DNA of 64,000 nucleotides, taken from NCBI GenBank assembly GCA_029964075.1, contig CM057148.1, positions 32,853,916-32,917,915 on the forward strand. Reading direction: 5' to 3'. Numbering within the stretch: position 1 is the first letter of the stretch; the number at the start of each line of letters is the position of its first letter. The notes beneath the pieces are model-generated. The model made no database searches, was not told where the DNA came from, and was given only the letters and a program-made list of their open reading frames with translations. Shown here one piece after another: positions 44,405 through 55,721 of the stretch. The position numbers were made by a program, and so were the translations under genes. This DNA comes from Patiria pectinifera. Its lineage: Eukaryota > Echinodermata > Asteroidea > Valvatida > Asterinidae.

Positions 44405-44602
44405 ATGGCTGCGCCCAACAAGTCGATCCTGTTGCAAGGAGATTTATCAGTGCGAGAGCTTGATAAAGAAGTGAAAAATAAGTTCCAGTGGGAATGGTTT
44501 CGGGACTCTGTTATTATTGACGGGCATCAGCATAAATTTCAAGAGTGTTTCAATAAAATAGCAACCACTGGCAAGGTTTTTGGCAATGCCTTTTTGCAAT
44601 GA
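44405..44602 (+). pseudogene. fragment of a transposon-type protein (unnamed)
   Basis: An open frame from MAAPNKSILLQGDLSVRELD runs through KEVKNKFQWEWFRDSVIIDG to GKVFGNAFLQ and stop. Its layout (LSVRELDKEV..KFQW.W......V.DG....F..CF.KI...GK.F.NA) resembles the N-terminus of proteins that occur in many copies beside hAT-like transposases in marine invertebrates. The expected Cys-rich continuation is absent, so I regard it as truncated. The upstream part of the frame (from 44249) has no similarity I recognise. An unannotated host gene is possible but less likely. Confidence 0.35.
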
Positions 44603-47463
44603 CATTATTTACTATGCATCGAGTGGAAAAAAAATCGCTCGTTTCCTATGTGAAACACCCAAAGCACATCAAAGCATGGCAAATACAGCGAAGTAACATG
44701 AAAATGCATTGTTCTCAACTTTGAGTACAGAAGAAACTTTATAAGAATAAGAGCACATTTTAACAAATGAAGCAAACTTCTTCTCAAAATAAAAACAAAT
44801 TCTGCTCCAAAATTTCAGAGGAAAGTGCCCAGTAATTGCCTTTGATTGCACCACAGAGCATCAAAAATCAAAATGTTTTCTTATTCCTGGCACAAAACCG
44901 GTGTTACCAGAAGTGCAATAAAAATTGAATCTAACTCAAAAACAGAAGCATTTTACTACCTGTATATACTAATAAATTAAGTGGAACTGCTTAGTGATGA
45001 ATGCCAGATACAAAAAAAAACAGCATGATGATGTCATCATCTGAAAGAGCGCCCTCTAATAGAACTTGTTTTTTTTAATTTGAAAATCATCTGTCCATAT
45101 TTTACTAAATCGCCCCTTGATATTTTTTGATTGATTAACCACAGATAACTTTGCAAGGTTTCAAAATCATGATGTCATCAGACTGGAAGTCACTTAAGGG
45201 AAAATTTGAAAAAGATTTGTTTAGTTAATTCTATCATTTGATCCCTGTTTTATGACTATTCATAGCCAAAATTATGATATCCGTTACCATATTGATGTTT
45301 GGATCCCTAGTGCTGTGTTGTCATCAAACCGGAAGTTAGCTGTCATTGATACATACACTCATATTTTCCATATTTTCATACGTTATTTTAACTTCATAAT
45401 GAACATGTATCCTCTCCGAACTAAATCAGTATTCAATGCCCCTTTTTTTTAGGCTGATACTGAAATTCATCATACCTAATGGATGCTTTTTTTTTTTGTA
45501 AACAAAATAATTGGTTGCACTGGAAAGGTTAAATTTTGTGATCCTCTGTTTTGACATTAAAATATTCATAATTTAACCGTGCATTTTTTTAAATGAAATA
45601 ATTGTCTGCCCGACTACTCTGCATTTGTAACTCAACAAACACAAACCTCTAGTTATGAACCTTTACGTCCCGACTTCTACTCTTTTTTGTTTCTATTGAA
45701 GCCTTCAACTATGTAGCATATTATTTAGGGTACAGAGATTTCCTTGTGGAGTTGTATTGTTGTTCTTTGTTCATTGTACCCCCATAACCCACCGCTGTTT
45801 TCAGGGCGACATTAGGTTTGTGTGCATGTCCATGCTTCAGTTCGTATGAAATGCCCTCTTATGACTGAATTTCTCTAGTCTTGTTTTGCGTAAAAACAGC
45901 TCACCGGAGGACGTCTTTTCAATCGCTTTTTTATATTACAAATAAATTTTTGATATTCGAGATATTACAATAAATCGACAGAAAAAGGACAATTATTTTT
46001 TTATCAGATAGACTGTGAATTTTTCGGCAAGACATTTGATTAGAAAACTCCTTCAAAAATTACCTTTGATTTTTATCGATGTCCATAAATGTCTCAATTG
46101 GAAGGAAAATAGCATTCAGGTTTCGTGGGATTTTTCATCATCTGGGTAAGTTCATTCCGAATCAAGTAAATTACCATTGGAAAGACTAATTAAAGGAGAA
46201 TATTACCGTTGAAGACTTGAGAGAGAAAACCTCGATGGAGTCACGTACGTAGCTATTTAATACATACACTGAATGTAAACAAACGGCGCCATTTGTGCAT
46301 AAATCCAATAGCAGGCACTAGCGTACATCCCCGTCACTGGAAATGTATACACGCAGGGCACCGGCCAATCACACGTTGGCATGTTAGGCCTACTTGTTTG
46401 AATCGTGAACCCCGCTTACTGTGCTGTTGAATCGCGAAAAACCACAGTCAGTGTTCAGTAAACCCACCAGGGAATCCCCTCATTTGCAGGCGAGTTTGGG
46501 GGTTTTCTCTTTTGAAATCACCATTAATACAAAATATAAAGTCTCATTGATGTTTTCGTGGCAGTCTTAATTCAAACTTATTTACTTGATTACAGAAAAA
46601 AAGCTTTATTTTGGACACTTTTTTTTGCTGGTTGCTGGCTTTCGTTCAGCAAACGAAGGTTGTTTTTTGTGTGAAAATAACGACATGGCATTTAAAATCT
46701 TAGATGGAGATGCTCAAGTTATTCATTTTTTAACCTATATTCAGACAAATCTTATGGCTTCAGTAACTATTTTGTGCATTATGAGCAGTTTTTTTTAAGG
46801 CCGTTCTCAGCGATTTGTTTTTACGAAAGTGCTCATGAATATTAATTTTACAAAACAACCCAGAAAAACTGGCACATGCGCATAAACCTAATGTTGCGCT
46901 GTGAGCCTCTGGAACAGCGGTGAACCCCTGATATATCTAATAACACAGGTTTGATCATATCATATGGTTAGACACAGGTTGGTTTGATTGTGTTCATCAT
47001 ACAACTTCCCCTTTGGACAGCCTTTTTTTTCCTCTTCAATTTTTGTTTTTATTTAACACACACATTACATGTACAGTACAGACACACAGTTGTACATTAC
47101 CATTACATGTATACATAGGAAGACGAGGCATTTTAATTCTTTTTGTTCATATAGCACACAATCCACGAGGAGCATTCTCAACAAAAGAATACCTTTTTAA
47201 GGAAAACAAGAGATCTTTCGTTCCCTCTGTCTTGCTTTCTTTCAGACAGTATATTATATTATGTACATACATGTTTGTCTGAAGAGGAGATATGCAAACA
47301 CAGACAGATGTCATCCTGTGTGTGGGTTCAGCACAAAAGCATATTAACAGTCCCTTTCATGTGCACTAAACAACTAATTATGAACTAATGCTTTAGTGTT
47401 TGTGAAACAATGTTTGTGAGATAAACAAACCTGATTTATAGATAAATACATTTTCTTTTAAAG
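44603..47463. other. intron, diverged family C-like sequence
   Basis: Around 44890-45350 the text AACCGGTGTTACCAGAAGTG, GAGCGCCCTCTAAT (45047-45060) and ATGATGTCATCA recall an old family C/D body. The rest (45400-47463) is AT-rich intron without features I can support. Confidence 0.4.
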
Positions 47464-47529
47464 GTTGGGAGAAAAGAGGTTCTGTAGTGAGTAGCAGCAG
47501 TACAAGCACAGAAGAAGGCGCAATCAGAG
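47464..47529 (+). CDS. MADD: MADD exon, 66 nt
   Basis: Acceptor TCTTTTAAAG and donor GTAAGA bound 66 nt. Two bases complete the Gly codon begun at 40917 and one base is passed on. The product is GWEKRGSVVSSSSTSTEEGA followed by IR. The position, immediately after ..FIAAI, is where vertebrate MADD has short alternatively spliced exons, and the length is a multiple of three, so skipping it keeps the frame (40917 could join 48988 directly). Support is frame and splice sites plus the Ser-rich composition. Confidence 0.72.
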
Positions 47530-47919
47530 GTAAGAAATGACACCATTCAAGACTTACACAATACCTCAGGTTTTGGGGAAGATAATCCAATCTGTCTTCA
47601 AAAGTAGTTTTTACTAAATTAGTTTCATCCATCTTTTGAATTCGTACGGTGCTTTCAATTATATCTCAGTGCAACATAAATGGTTAGCATTTGAAGGCAA
47701 TATATCACTTGTTAAAGAGGAATTTTGTTTACCAGAAATAAATGTGTGTTGGGAAAAACTAAAGAGGTAAGGCTTGGTGATGGTCACAGGAATTGGGATA
47801 ACCAGGTAAAAGCACTATGACACTAGATTAAACCTTCTGTGGTCAAAACAAAGTTTTTTCCTGCAGTGCCAAGGCAAAGAACCTGGGCACTTTTTCAAAA
47901 TTCCTTGGAGGTTGGATAA

Positions 47920-48586
47920 GGCCCCCCCCCCAAAAAAAAAGTCTCCGGTCTGTGCACGCATCAGCAAAAAAATAATTAAAAAAAATTTCAATATTAGATG
48001 ATGTCTCAAAACAGCCAAACTCACTGGTTTGACTGGAATCCTGCTGCTGCAACAATTTTAACATGTTTTTAGATGGGGTTACGATGGAGTATAAGCTTTA
48101 TGTGGCCTCTCTGGACTCGTATATTTTTCACTAAATTTAGTCGGGCACCATTTGCAGACGGTGTTGTAATTTTGTAATGGTGCATCTGGAAGCCAGACTG
48201 AGGGAGCAATGGTCGTGTATCTTGAACCTGTAAACTTTTTTTAATTAGGGCAATATGTAAGGGAGCAGACTAATGACCAGCCTGGCAGCTCATGCACAAT
48301 GTCGATGTCGCTGTATGGTCTAATGTTACTACCGTTTTCTCTGATTTTTGTCTTGACTATCCAAATTTCGAGATCGTAAAAGAGTGCAGAATTCTCAAGC
48401 CTTATGACCTTACTATGGTCACCTCAAACTCCACTCTGAAGGATCAAAGCATCATCTGCAACATCAGCCGACATTTGAAGAAAAAAAAAGTAGGGAAGAA
48501 GAAAAAAGTAGGGGGAAAAAAAAAACGCGTCGCCGCACCACTTTTGGGGCAAGCTCCATACCAGAAACCGGAGTCTTTTTTTTGGC
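47920..48586. mobile_element. Harbinger-like MITE, copy 2 (longer)
   Basis: The left end GGCC-C(n)-A(n)-GTCTCCGG and right end CATACCAGAAACCGGAGTC, T run, GGC bound 667 bp. It shares ACTCACTGGTTTGACTGGA, TTAGTCGGGCACCATTTGCA and CGTCGCCGCACCACTTTTGG with the copy at 30486. It keeps about 290 bp of interior (48160-48450) missing there. Flanks are TAA and TTA. Confidence 0.62.
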
Positions 48587-48987
48587 TTAAACAAAAGATA
48601 CGTACCTGCCTGGGGGATTGCTATACATCTTGCATAGGGGTATGATGGGTGAGAGTGGGAGGCTAAAGCAAAAGTAGAAAGCGGGAAAGTAGTCAAACCT
48701 AAGGTGTGTTATTGTTTTGTGTTAAATTACCCACCATTCAGCATATCAGATTTTATTGCTCTTTGTATCACTTGTGCAGTATAAGTACCGTTAGTTTGAA
48801 AACAAAAGTACTAATCATGTAGGCCTCAAGTGTTATAAACCAGAAATTTGCCCTAAATTATACCAAAATCACATATGGTTTTGACTGGGTTTATAATAGG
48901 TTTGGCTCGGCCATGTATACTCACAAATCATGGAAATCATCCTGATTGGTCTTAATGCCAATTCTTGTACACTTACTGCATCCACAG

Positions 48988-49125
48988 TGAATTCTCCTCT
49001 GGTGGAAGATAATCGTAATGACAGTGCCTATGAATTAATTGACATGTCTGAAGTGAGTGTGGGTGGAAGCACAGGTGCCGGGGTGCATGGAGCTGTTGGT
49101 ATAGCGGCAGGAGTTGCTGTAACAG
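48988..49125 (+). CDS. MADD: MADD exon, Gly/Val-rich linker
   Basis: Acceptor GCATCCACAG and donor GTAACA bound 138 nt. Two bases complete a Val codon and one base is passed on, fitting 47529 (or 40917) and 55722. The product reads VNSPLVEDNRNDSAYELIDM, SEVSVGGSTGAGVHGAVGIA and AGVAVT. The acidic first half resembles the linker. The Gly/Ala/Val second half is unusual and weakly hydrophobic, but too short and broken to be a confident membrane segment. I recognise no vertebrate counterpart for the second half, so it may be lineage-specific. A cryptic extension past the donor reads on, but the donor fits the frame. Confidence 0.75.
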
Positions 49126-50925
49126 GTAACATTTTGCATTCTATAGTCAACCCTTGTCGAGTGTTAATACTGCTAGATTCTGTCACTGGGCTGTTCAGGT
49201 ATGATGGAAGTGTTTTTTGCATGTTAGATGTAGTGTTTGTTAATATTGCTAGGTTGTGAGTGATGCTTAATTCTTGCATTGGGATTTTGCTCTACATACA
49301 CCAAACAGTGTTTACTTTTGTCATTAAGCTGTTTATGTACGATAGAGGGTTTACATTTTTGAGAATACGAGCTCCAGAGCAAAATGGTCGTCTGTACAAA
49401 TCTGGATTGCCCAATGTAGGCTGTAAAGTCTGTAGAGTTGTCTGGCAGGTCCCAAATGTGCCTCCGACCTGCTGAATAGCTGAAAATGACCACACCTCAA
49501 CCACAAGCAGCAGACTTTTATACTTGGTCTCTACCCTGCTTGAAAGTAATGGGACATATGCACAAACAAAGAAAACTATTTCTGCCCTAGTGGTGGCGTG
49601 CCAGAGCCTGCATGACCTGCACCCAATTTCATGAAGCACTGCGACACGTCGCAACCGGAGTTACGGCGTGTAAAATGTCGCAACTCGCGACACGTCGTAT
49701 AATCCATTTCTCGAAACCTGCGATGTGTTGAAAGCGTCGTAAGTTCCTTGACAACGGCTTAAAACACGTCGCAAGTTAGACGTGTCTAGTGGTCATCGCA
49801 TAATAAGAAGCGGTCTTTTCGTAGCCATTTTTATGCCATAAAAATATACATAAACAAAACTTTAATACCGAGACAATGTGTGTAAGAGATTTTGTCACAA
49901 TGCATGTATTTTGACAAAATTCATTATACTTGGGGAAACATGTGTTTACTGCTACTCATGGTTTCAACCAGCTTATTTTGCAATTTACACTGCCATGAGG
50001 GCCAGTGTGTAAATTCTAACAGCTTAATAATGTGAGGTGTATAAAATGCTCTATTACAACACACAAAAAATCCATTTTTTTATTCCTTTAAATACCTGCA
50101 AAATTGACTTTTCTCCAAAAGCTGGGATCCTGAGAAGGATTCTGAGAAGGATCCTGGCACTAATTATGCATAGTTTTGAACAATCACAGCAGGGAGTTTT
50201 AACCAATTATGTTAAACCATTTCCAAGATTGGATCATGTGTGTGTGTCTCATTCTGTCACAGCTTTTTGTGCAAGCTGGATAAATTTCATTTCTGGGAAT
50301 ATACTGGCTGATATTTTCACTGTGGAATACATTTTCATGGAATTTAGCTGACTGGATCTCTGCTGCCTAATCAATGGGATTTATTTGGCTGATTTTGGAG
50401 TAATTATCTCATTGGAATTGCAGTGATTTGGCCTTGTCTGTTGGAGCATATTTTGACTGGAAGTGCAGTTTCATGCTCTATGGAATACGGTACTAGACCT
50501 ATGGCATGTATGGTGAAGCTGCATCAGGTGATGTGCATAGTCTTCAGTTGTTCAACGTTGGATTTTTTTCTTGAATTGCAGTAACTCTAACTGGCTAATT
50601 TATTGCCTGTTATTGCTGTGATTTGCCTAGCAGAGTTCTTCAGGATTGACTGCTAAGTTCACCAACTTTGGTCTTTACAATCAAGTCGCAGGGACACACA
50701 CAATTGTGTTGCAACCTTTTTCATCCCAAGCAGAAAATTTCGAGTCAGAAAAGCAGTGCCTCGACAAAGAAGGGTAGTTGAATCCACTAAGCCTAATAAG
50801 GCTAAGGTGACACGGAAATCGGTACGTAGATCATCAAAAGCAAAGGCCCGGATCCTTTCAAGTGTTCTTCCTGCTGATACCATGGCTCCTTCAGTGATGA
50901 CCACATCACCCACTCTGCTGCCTCC

Positions 50926-51600
50926 CGCTGCCCCCTCTGTGCTGCCTCCTGCTGCCCCCACTGTGCTGCCTCCTGCTGCCCCCACTGTGCTGCCTCCTGC
51001 TGCCCCCACTGTGCTGCCTCTTGCTGCCTCCACTGTGCTGCCTCCTGCTGCCCCCACTGTACTGCCTCTTGCTGCCTCCACTGTGCTGCCTCCTGCTGCC
51101 CCCACTGTACTGCCTCCACTGTACTGCCTCCTGCTGCCCCCACTGTGTTTCCTCCTGCTGCCCCCTCTGTGCTGCCTCCTGCTGCCCCCACTGTGCTGCC
51201 TCCTGCTGCCCCCACTGTGCTCTTGCTGCCCCCACTGTGCTGCCTCCTCTGTGCTGCCTCCTGCTGCCCCAACTGTACTGCCTCCTGCTGCCCCCACTGT
51301 GCTGCCTCCTGCTGCCCCCTCTGTGCTGCCTCCTGCTGCCCCCACTGTGCTCTTGCTGCCCCCACTGTGCTCTTGCTGCCCCCACTGTGCTGCCTCCTCT
51401 GTGCTGCCTCCTGCTGCCCCCACTGTGCTGCCTCCTGCTGCCCCCACTGTACTGCCTCCTGCTGCCCCCACTGTGCTGCCTCCTGCTGCCCCCACTGTAC
51501 TGCCTCCTGCTTCTCCCACTGTACTGCCTCCTGCTTCCCCCTCTGTGCTGCCTCCTGCTTCTCCCACTGTAATGCCTCCTGCTGCCCCCACTTGTACTGC
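50926..51600 (+). repeat. 24-bp minisatellite (CTGCCTCCTGCTGCCCCCAC type)
   Basis: About 28 units of a 24-bp repeat, consensus GTGCTGCCTCCTGCTGCCCC plus CACT. Twelve-base deletions and CTCTTGCTG variants occur. No unit contains a stop in most frames. Long open frames therefore run through it on both strands: 287 codons on plus (50756-51619, LPPAAPTV repeats) and 403 codons on minus (50659-51870, VGAAGGST repeats). The plus frame has a basic lead-in (PRQRRVVESTKPNKAKVTRK) and could be the repetitive N-terminal region of the SGNH-type protein just downstream, but no start context or splice site proves expression. Confidence 0.85.
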
Positions 51601-52046
51601 CTTCTTTGGGCATTGTTGACACTGATTCATTGTTGCAGCTGTAACAAGCAACCTTAACACCCCTTTGCAGTAGTTCCAATTCCTGTGGGCCGCTGATCCA
51701 AAACAGGGCCTTTGTTTCGCATTTAATAGTTTTAAGGGATGCCGTTTTCTGCAGGAGGTGTTACTAGGGCAGTCACGATGTACATGTGTGCCGTAGTAAT
51801 TTTCAATGTGCAGGGGCTGTAACCACTGGCAATAAGGACTTGCATCTTGCGGCGCAGAGTGCAGAAACAATCCAGTCCTTCAAATAGGGGGCATTCATTT
51901 CTGCTGTACTCAACTGGCAGGCCATTCAGTTGAAATTACCTTTCTGATGTACTTAGACCAATCACTCCTGTCCCCCCAGGTAATTCATTTAGCTCAAGCT
52001 ACTGAGAAAGAGTTCATATTAGTACTAATAACATGGATCGGTATTA

Positions 52047-52375
52047 ATGACATGGTCCGCTAAACAGACATGTTTCAGATTAGGCAGCGTATTGCTTTTT
52101 TCATGCAACTTTGTCGTCAAAGTTACCCCCCATACCACGTTGGTGTGGTCAGCTATTCTGCCACGCCTGTTTTACTTTGATGCAAAGGATCAAAAAGCCA
52201 TGGACCAGGTCTGCCGATCAATTAACAGGCTGTTTGGGGCTTCATTTTTACCCCATGATGAGATTTAAAGGACAAATCATGCTCTGTTTTTGTATGATGG
52301 GGTTCACCTCAGTAATATGGGAACGAAGTTACTGCTGTCTGAGTTTGTCTCCTGCATTGCATCACACATTCAGTG
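52047..52375 (+). pseudogene. SGNH/GDSL-hydrolase-like fragment
   Basis: The plus strand reads VKVTPHTTLVWSAILPRLFY, then DQKAMDQVCRSINRLFG and LPHDEI before a stop at 52266. After one more frame change it continues as LYDGVHLSNMG and LLLSEF. The order V-W-S-x-I-L-P-R-L, a helix with R..IN, and D-G-V-H-L-S-x-x-G (the catalytic Asp and His of block V) is that of the SGNH hydrolase domain carried by several invertebrate and fish mobile elements. The N-terminal GDS block is not recognisable, and stops break the frame, so it is a remnant. Confidence 0.6.
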
Positions 52376-53059
52376 TTAAGGGAATTAAGTTCACTGCAGT
52401 GATTGGAAGATTGTAAATATGTTCTTGTTTAGTGCTGTGCACTTGTGGCGTCTTTAACAGGATTCGAAGACAGCCCATGCCTAATACATGTACATGTACA
52501 CACATGAGTTTACACGCAGCATTAGTTTTATGGGTATGTTGCTGATATTGTTGCCGATATTGTTACTGATATTAATGTTTTTAGTAGGACAATGTGATTT
52601 GAACTTTGTACGGGGGCAGCCACTCGCCCTTACGTACCCCAGGGGTCGAATGTGCTGTATTTCCATAGCGCAGCCATGACTGTCCCCCACAGATGTGGAC
52701 TTGGTCATATGTGTGCCCATTCATTAATGGTTGGCCTGGGAGCCAAATTGATAATTGTCGTACATGTACGGGACCATTATGTGTTTGACATGTTTCTTTT
52801 GGGCCTGTTAGCCCCATGACTTGATGCCAGCTTGCCCATATCAATTTAGTATCTGGCGAATCATCCACATCCACAATTTTGTTTTATTTTTAAAACTTTT
52901 CGAGAGGAGATACAACAACTCTTTGTTGAATATCAGACGACTATTTACTGTACACTGAATAAATACATAAAATAGTCACCGAAATTGTGCTATGCATACA
53001 CCTACGACGCGTCGCACGTAGACCTGTTTTGTGAAATGGATCGCAGGACGTGTCGCAGC

Positions 53060-53695
53060 TATTATTATTAATGGTTTATTTATTTATGCAATGATACAAA
53101 AAGAGACATTGCAACCAGAGGCTGAATTGCGCCTCCCCTCACAAAATTACAATATTAATTAAAAAACCATATCATTTAAAAACAATGAAATTAACAATAA
53201 ATGACATTAAGGTCACACACGTAAACACGCAAGCTTACAATTCAAAAACATGACATGCAAAGGACAAGACAAATGGAATTACAGTTATTACAATGACAGT
53301 TAAACATTTTGGACCGAGCACGCACAAAGACTGAATAACTGGTTGGCAAGAAAGAAAAAAAACCCTGCCAAGTCAATATAAAAAACCTACTGATTGTTTA
53401 AAATTGAGGTTAAAAATGGGATGGGACTGTTTTTATACCGATTGGTTCTGCATCTGATACTGGAAAGTTTATGGAAATTTCTGAGGTTATTATCTCTATA
53501 CGAAGGTAGCCAATCTCTATGAACATGGGAATGTAAGACATTACTACCAAAATTAAACAAAGCAATTCTAGCCTTTCAGACATAGGAGGGATGTGATGAA
53601 CTTGACAAATATGCTGATAAGAGTGATTCCTACAATACCCAGGGAAAATTATGCGGAAAGCTTTCCTGCGACGCATTGTTGGGATACGACGCATC
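53060..53695 (-). pseudogene. LINE 3' end (RT C-terminus and 3' UTR)
   Basis: The minus strand encodes RRRKAFRIIFPGYCRN, YQHICQVHHIPPMSERLELL and a tail IPVSDAEPIGIKTVPSHF-like segment, the thumb/C-terminal pattern of CR1/L2-type reverse transcriptases (R.A..II.P.......L..L..R...L). It is followed by an AT-rich 3' UTR ending in TAATAATAATAGC on the minus strand. It is 5'-truncated, as LINE insertions usually are, and it landed inside the right inverted repeat of the 49614-53751 element, so it is younger than that element. Confidence 0.65.
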
Positions 53696-53751
53696 GCAGT
53701 GCTGCGATGCATTGTAAGTTACAATGAATTTCATGAAATCGGGTGCAGGTC

Positions 53752-55012
53752 AGTAAAAAAATTGAAAGCATGGAAGTTTTGTTGTTTGGGAGAAGTAACT
53801 GGGGCAAGAATGTAGGTGCTTAAAACCACTACAAAGTTATTTACGTAGCAGGCTGTTTGTTACAGTATGTCAGTTGGAAGCCAGCTGGCTTGCAGTATCG
53901 CTCAATTGATGTCACCTCTTACCCACTCCTCCTACCATCAGTCAATCATCAAAGATGGCTTTTGCTGATGTGGTGCAAACTGCTACTGTTCAATCTGGAT
54001 TGAACTTTATTGTCAGATAATTATGAGGAATATGCATGGAGTAGAAGTGCCATTGGTGTAATGGCTGTTTGCCCCTGAGACCAAGTACACGCATGGCAGC
54101 ATTGATTTTGATGCAGTAGAATATTTGGTGGTGAAGTAGACCAAGGCCAAGGCTTACGTGGACAATGTAGAGAGCGTAGCAACCCAATCTCTGTAAGCTT
54201 CTGTAGGAGGTTGACACAACCTTAATGGCAGCCTTTTTGACATTGTGAGGCTGCGTCCAAGCACAACACAAAGGTACACTGGGGATTGGTTCATTTTTTG
54301 TTAGCTGATGGTTTTCCAAGGTGGAAGACAGAGCTCACCTTCAGGTGCCAGAATGTGTCGCTCATGATGGAGCTGCCATTTTTCACTCTTAAATGCAAAA
54401 TATTGAAGAAAGGTCTCCTAAACAATTGAGTTGAGACTTCAAACTTGGCTGGTGAAATACTGAGGACCTTGTCTTTGTCTCACACAAATTTTGGAGAATT
54501 TTGTCTACTTAAGGGAGAGTAAAGTTGGCCCCTATTTGTTTTCCATGTTTTCCTGCACTCAAGGTCTGGTCCGTCTGGGAACAAGTATGAAACTCTCCAG
54601 CCATTTCGTAAAGGTGTATTTTTGTCCATATTCTTTTGGTGCTAAATTTCAATGTGTTAGACTGTGGAGTCATTTAAAACACCTGCAACAATCAATCTTT
54701 AATGTATTGTTACGCCTAATTGTTTAAATCGTTGCAATAATTTAGTTTTGCGAAACTCTGGAATTTCAGAGTACCTGAGCAAGAAGACAGTGTTGAGAAG
54801 TGTGTTGGGCTAAGGGAGTCAGAGAGTTTGTTTGATGGATATCAGCTCCTTGCTATTTGAGTTGATGAGTGGTGGGCTTTGGTTTCAAGGCTGTTGATAT
54901 CGCTCTACACGCTGGAAGATGTGTGGACTTTTGTGAGTGCTGACTTACCTTGACTTAACTTTGAGGGGAGGGGCTTGTTGGCAATTTGGATACAGCGTGC
55001 TTCAGTTATTAT
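53752..55012. other. intron without recognised features
   Basis: MADD intron with short open frames on both strands (53990-54319 minus, 54491-54727 plus) lacking domains or splice support. No repeat with defined ends was seen. Confidence 0.5.
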
Positions 55013-55537
55013 ATAACTGACATACAGATCCTAGTCATTTGATTGGTGGAACTCACATCACATGACATTCGTTATTGCTCCCATTCACGCCGCGGCTTAA
55101 AAAGTACTATCCGCCCATGGGGAATGGGAAATGCTATTCAACAGTTAGGATCATTACGTGGTATTTGTGTGCAAATGAATGCTGGTGTGCGCGTTCAGCG
55201 TTGCACGTAGCGCGTATTGTTTCAAAGAGCAAGCGCTCCAGCGTTAGGTTCAAACATTTTCGTGAAGGGGTGGTTCGGAAGAGAGAAATGGATTTTCCTT
55301 CAGTTGTGTATTGAAAAAAAAAGTTCAAATATATCAAATGACAAGGATCTATATGTCAGTTATATAAAACAAATATTGAGTGGCTTTAAATTGTAAAATG
55401 GGAGGAATATTATCGCTCGGTAAAATCTGGACTTTTCCAGTTCACTCAGCTTTGCCTCGTGAAATGAAAAAGTCCAGATTTTACCTTGCGATAATATTCC
55501 TCCCATTCCACACTGAGCCACTCGATATTTGTATACT
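55013..55537 (+). mobile_element. double-inverted-repeat element, copy 2
   Basis: Module 1 (about 55013-55372) has arms TATAACTGACATA.AGATCC and GTCATTTGAT at each end, with a core GCTGGTGTGCGCGTTCAGCG identical to copy 1 and TTCAAACATTTTCGTGAAGGG nearby. Module 2 (55361-55537) is a hairpin with tip TCAGCTTTGCCTC. GGTAAAATCTGGACTTTT (55419-55436) pairs with AAAAGTCCAGATTTTACC, GGGAGGAATATTATCGC with GCGATAATATTCCTCCC, and TGAGTGGCT-type bases at the foot. The junction ATAAAACAAATA and the right end TATTTGTATACTA match copy 1, but the arms do not. Confidence 0.75.
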
Positions 55538-55721
55538 AGTCACTTGATGGAGCTATTTGTTGTGAACTTAAACACACGTTTCACATTGGTAAGACCGCTT
55601 GTTTAGATTATCAATGGTTACGTATGTGAGGGACATTTATTTAATAGGTGAAGTAGCATTAGTTGACACCTTATAATTGTTGTCAGAATAATACATGTAT
55701 CTTATGTGTCCTATTCTTTAG

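Larger units (their letters stand above)
49614..53751. mobile_element. 4.1-kb TIR-bounded composite element
   Basis: GACCTGCACCC-ATTTCATGAA at 49614-49635 is matched, with one mismatch, by its reverse complement at 53730-53751. Similarity continues inward through CGACACGTCGC / GCGACGTGTCG-like repeats and ATCCATTTC.C.AAACC. The inverted repeat is therefore about 190 bp, and the right one is split by a LINE fragment (53060-53690). Inside are a 24-bp minisatellite (50926-51600) and a plus-strand SGNH-hydrolase remnant (about 52047-52375). No transposase was identified and the target duplication is unclear. It lies wholly in the MADD intron 49126-55721. Confidence 0.55.

Noticed and set aside
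50659..51870. 403-codon open frame on the minus strand as a real protein gene
   Set aside because: Most of it is the reverse of a 24-bp minisatellite that lacks stops in nearly all frames. The unique ends show no domain. It is best seen as a passenger of the repeat.
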